From the NCBI GenBank assembly GCA_951813295.1, contig CATOTI010000002.1:2924522-2988521 (forward strand): 64,000 nt of DNA, written 5' to 3'. This DNA comes from an uncultured Pseudomonadales bacterium (lineage in GTDB: Bacteria; Pseudomonadota; Gammaproteobacteria; Pseudomonadales; Azotimanducaceae). This document shows positions 63,028 through 64,000 of this stretch, in pieces. Below the pieces are notes generated by a model that was given only the letters and a program-made list of their open reading frames with translations, did not search any database and was not told the origin of the DNA. The first letter of the stretch is position 1. Every line of letters begins with the position of its first letter. A program made the position numbers and the translations under genes.

Positions 63028-63101
63028 GCGGCGATCGTAGGTGTACGACGGTGTCGCTGGACGTCGCGATCGAAATGCCTACGAATCGCCGCGGCGATCG
63101 C

Positions 63102-64000
63102 TCAACGAAACGATGCCGGCGAAAGATGCCTGTCGAAGAAATCGAGGATCTTGTTGAACCGGTGGATCGCCACCGACGGCTCCTGCATCGAGTGCTTGGC
63201 GCCGGGATAGGTCATGAGATCAAACGGAATCGCTGCGTCCTGCAACGCCTTCATGAGCTTCGTCGTGTGGGTGAACAGGACGTTGTCGTCCGCCATGCCG
63301 TGCATCAGAAGGAGCGGATCACGAATGTTCTCGAGATACGGAAAGATCGCGCTGTCGCGGTAGCCGTCGGGATTTTCGCTCGGCGTCGATAGATAGCGTT
63401 CGGTGTAGTGGGTGTCGTAAAGATGCCAGTCGGACACCGGCGCGACGCTGACGCCGGCGGCGAACACGCCGGGGTGCTTGGCGAGCCCCATCAACGTCAT
63501 ATAGCCGCCGTAGCTGTGGCCGAAGAGCCCGATTCGGGATGGATCGATCTCCGGTTGCTTGGCGAGGTAGTCCACCCCGGCGATCTGATCTTCGATCTCA
63601 GCGACGCCGAGGTGTCGATAGATTGCGTCTTCGAACCCCTTCGATCGGTTGGCGCTACCGCGGTCGTCGAGCTCGAAGACCCCAAGGCCACGCTGCACGA
63701 AAAGCTGCAGCAGAAGCGGTGGATACTCGGCCCTGACCCGGCTGACCCCCGGCCCGCCGTAGACGTAGACGACCACCGGATGGGGCCCGCTGCCGGCAGG
63801 AAGCGTTAGACGGAACGCGAGCGATTCTCCTTCGTTCTCGATGGTGCCGAGTCGAGAGCTTTGGTGTTGCGCGCGATGCTCGGCATACGGGTGCGACGCG
63901 TCGTCGAGGGGCGTTTCCTCGAAGATGACGTGGCTGCCGGTGGGGTCGATCAAGGTCAGTCGATGGGCAACGGCTGGCGTCGAACTCGAGATCAAAGCGG
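63102..64000 (-). CDS. S9-family (prolyl oligopeptidase-like) serine peptidase, 5' part outside window
   Basis: The C-terminal part of an alpha/beta-hydrolase peptidase of the DPP IV/prolyl oligopeptidase type. The catalytic serine is in IGLFGHSYGGYMTLMGLAKH, the aspartate in PLLLMHGMADDNVLFTHTTK and the histidine in YPGAKHSMQEPSVAIHRFNK. VVYVYGGPGVSRVRAEYPPL and FELDDRGSANRSKGFEDAIY precede them. The frame is open to base 64000, and the family's N-terminal propeller must lie beyond it. A TTG at 63995 is unlikely to be the true start. A 74-base gap separates it from pilZ. Confidence 0.88.
   Translation of the reverse strand, partial: ALISSSTPAVAHRLTLIDPTGSHVIFEETPLDDASHPYAEHRAQHQSSRLGTIENEGESLAFRLTLPAGSGPHPVVVYVYGGPGVSRVRAEYPPLLLQLFVQRGLGVFELDDRGSANRSKGFEDAIYRHLGVAEIEDQIAGVDYLAKQPEIDPSRIGLFGHSYGGYMTLMGLAKHPGVFAAGVSVAPVSDWHLYDTHYTERYLSTPSENPDGYRDSAIFPYLENIRDPLLLMHGMADDNVLFTHTTKLMKALQDAAIPFDLMTYPGAKHSMQEPSVAIHRFNKILDFFDRHLSPASFR

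Overview
The window looks like a chromosomal segment of a high-GC, probably free-living gammaproteobacterium. The strongest clue is gene order. From lolC (33834) to pilZ (63027) the layout follows the Pseudomonas-type block lolCDE / DUF2062 / comEC / exbBD / msbA-lpxK / kdsB / murB / rne <> rluC / maf / yceD-rpmF / fabD-fabG-acpP-fabF / mltG-tmk-holB-pilZ. Against that remembered order, clpB plus an orphan gene are inserted after comEC, an SDR gene and alkB are inserted before murB, and msbA and lpxK form one reading frame. ptpA, plsX, fabH and pabC are not at their usual places. No tRNA, rRNA, CRISPR array, insertion sequence or prophage gene was recognised.

Region 1 (1-5688, minus strand) is a compact suf operon for iron-sulfur cluster assembly in the order sufB-C-D-S-A-T-E; sufE is cut by the window edge. 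A divergent methyltransferase gene follows, then a small zinc-ribbon protein and a phytanoyl-CoA dioxygenase-like protein (5858-7726).

Region 2 (7730-19747, all minus strand, mostly overlapping or nearly abutting genes) is the most unusual part. It encodes eleven proteins that look like one envelope machine. They are a MotA/TolQ/ExbB-type channel, two proteins joining an ExbD-like transmembrane anchor to a von Willebrand A domain, a degenerate actin/Hsp70-like protein, a membrane-anchored PEGA plus SUMF1-fold protein, a membrane-anchored helical-repeat protein, a small secreted acidic protein, and four lipoproteins, one extremely Ser/Pro/Gln rich. A TPR/TonB-C-terminal protein (19878-21278) lies just upstream on the same strand. 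I do not recognise this as a named system.

Region 3 (21515-33834) is mixed metabolism. A six-gene plus-strand run holds tusA, a gamma-glutamylcyclotransferase-like gene, the EF-P hydroxylase gene epmC, an L-2-hydroxyglutarate oxidase-like gene, an ATP-NAD-kinase-like gene and an rRNA-methyltransferase-like gene. Then come alaA, msrB, a ggt operon with a spermidine-synthase-like protein split over two genes, an LLM flavin oxidoreductase, an enoyl-CoA hydratase and an ApbE-type flavin transferase.

Region 4 (33834-63027) is the conserved envelope, RNA-decay and fatty-acid block described above. LolCDE exports lipoproteins, MsbA-LpxK and KdsB serve lipid A and Kdo, MurB and MltG serve peptidoglycan, RNase E and RluC serve RNA, and FabD/FabG/AcpP/FabF make fatty acids. 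The right edge cuts an S9 prolyl-oligopeptidase-family gene.
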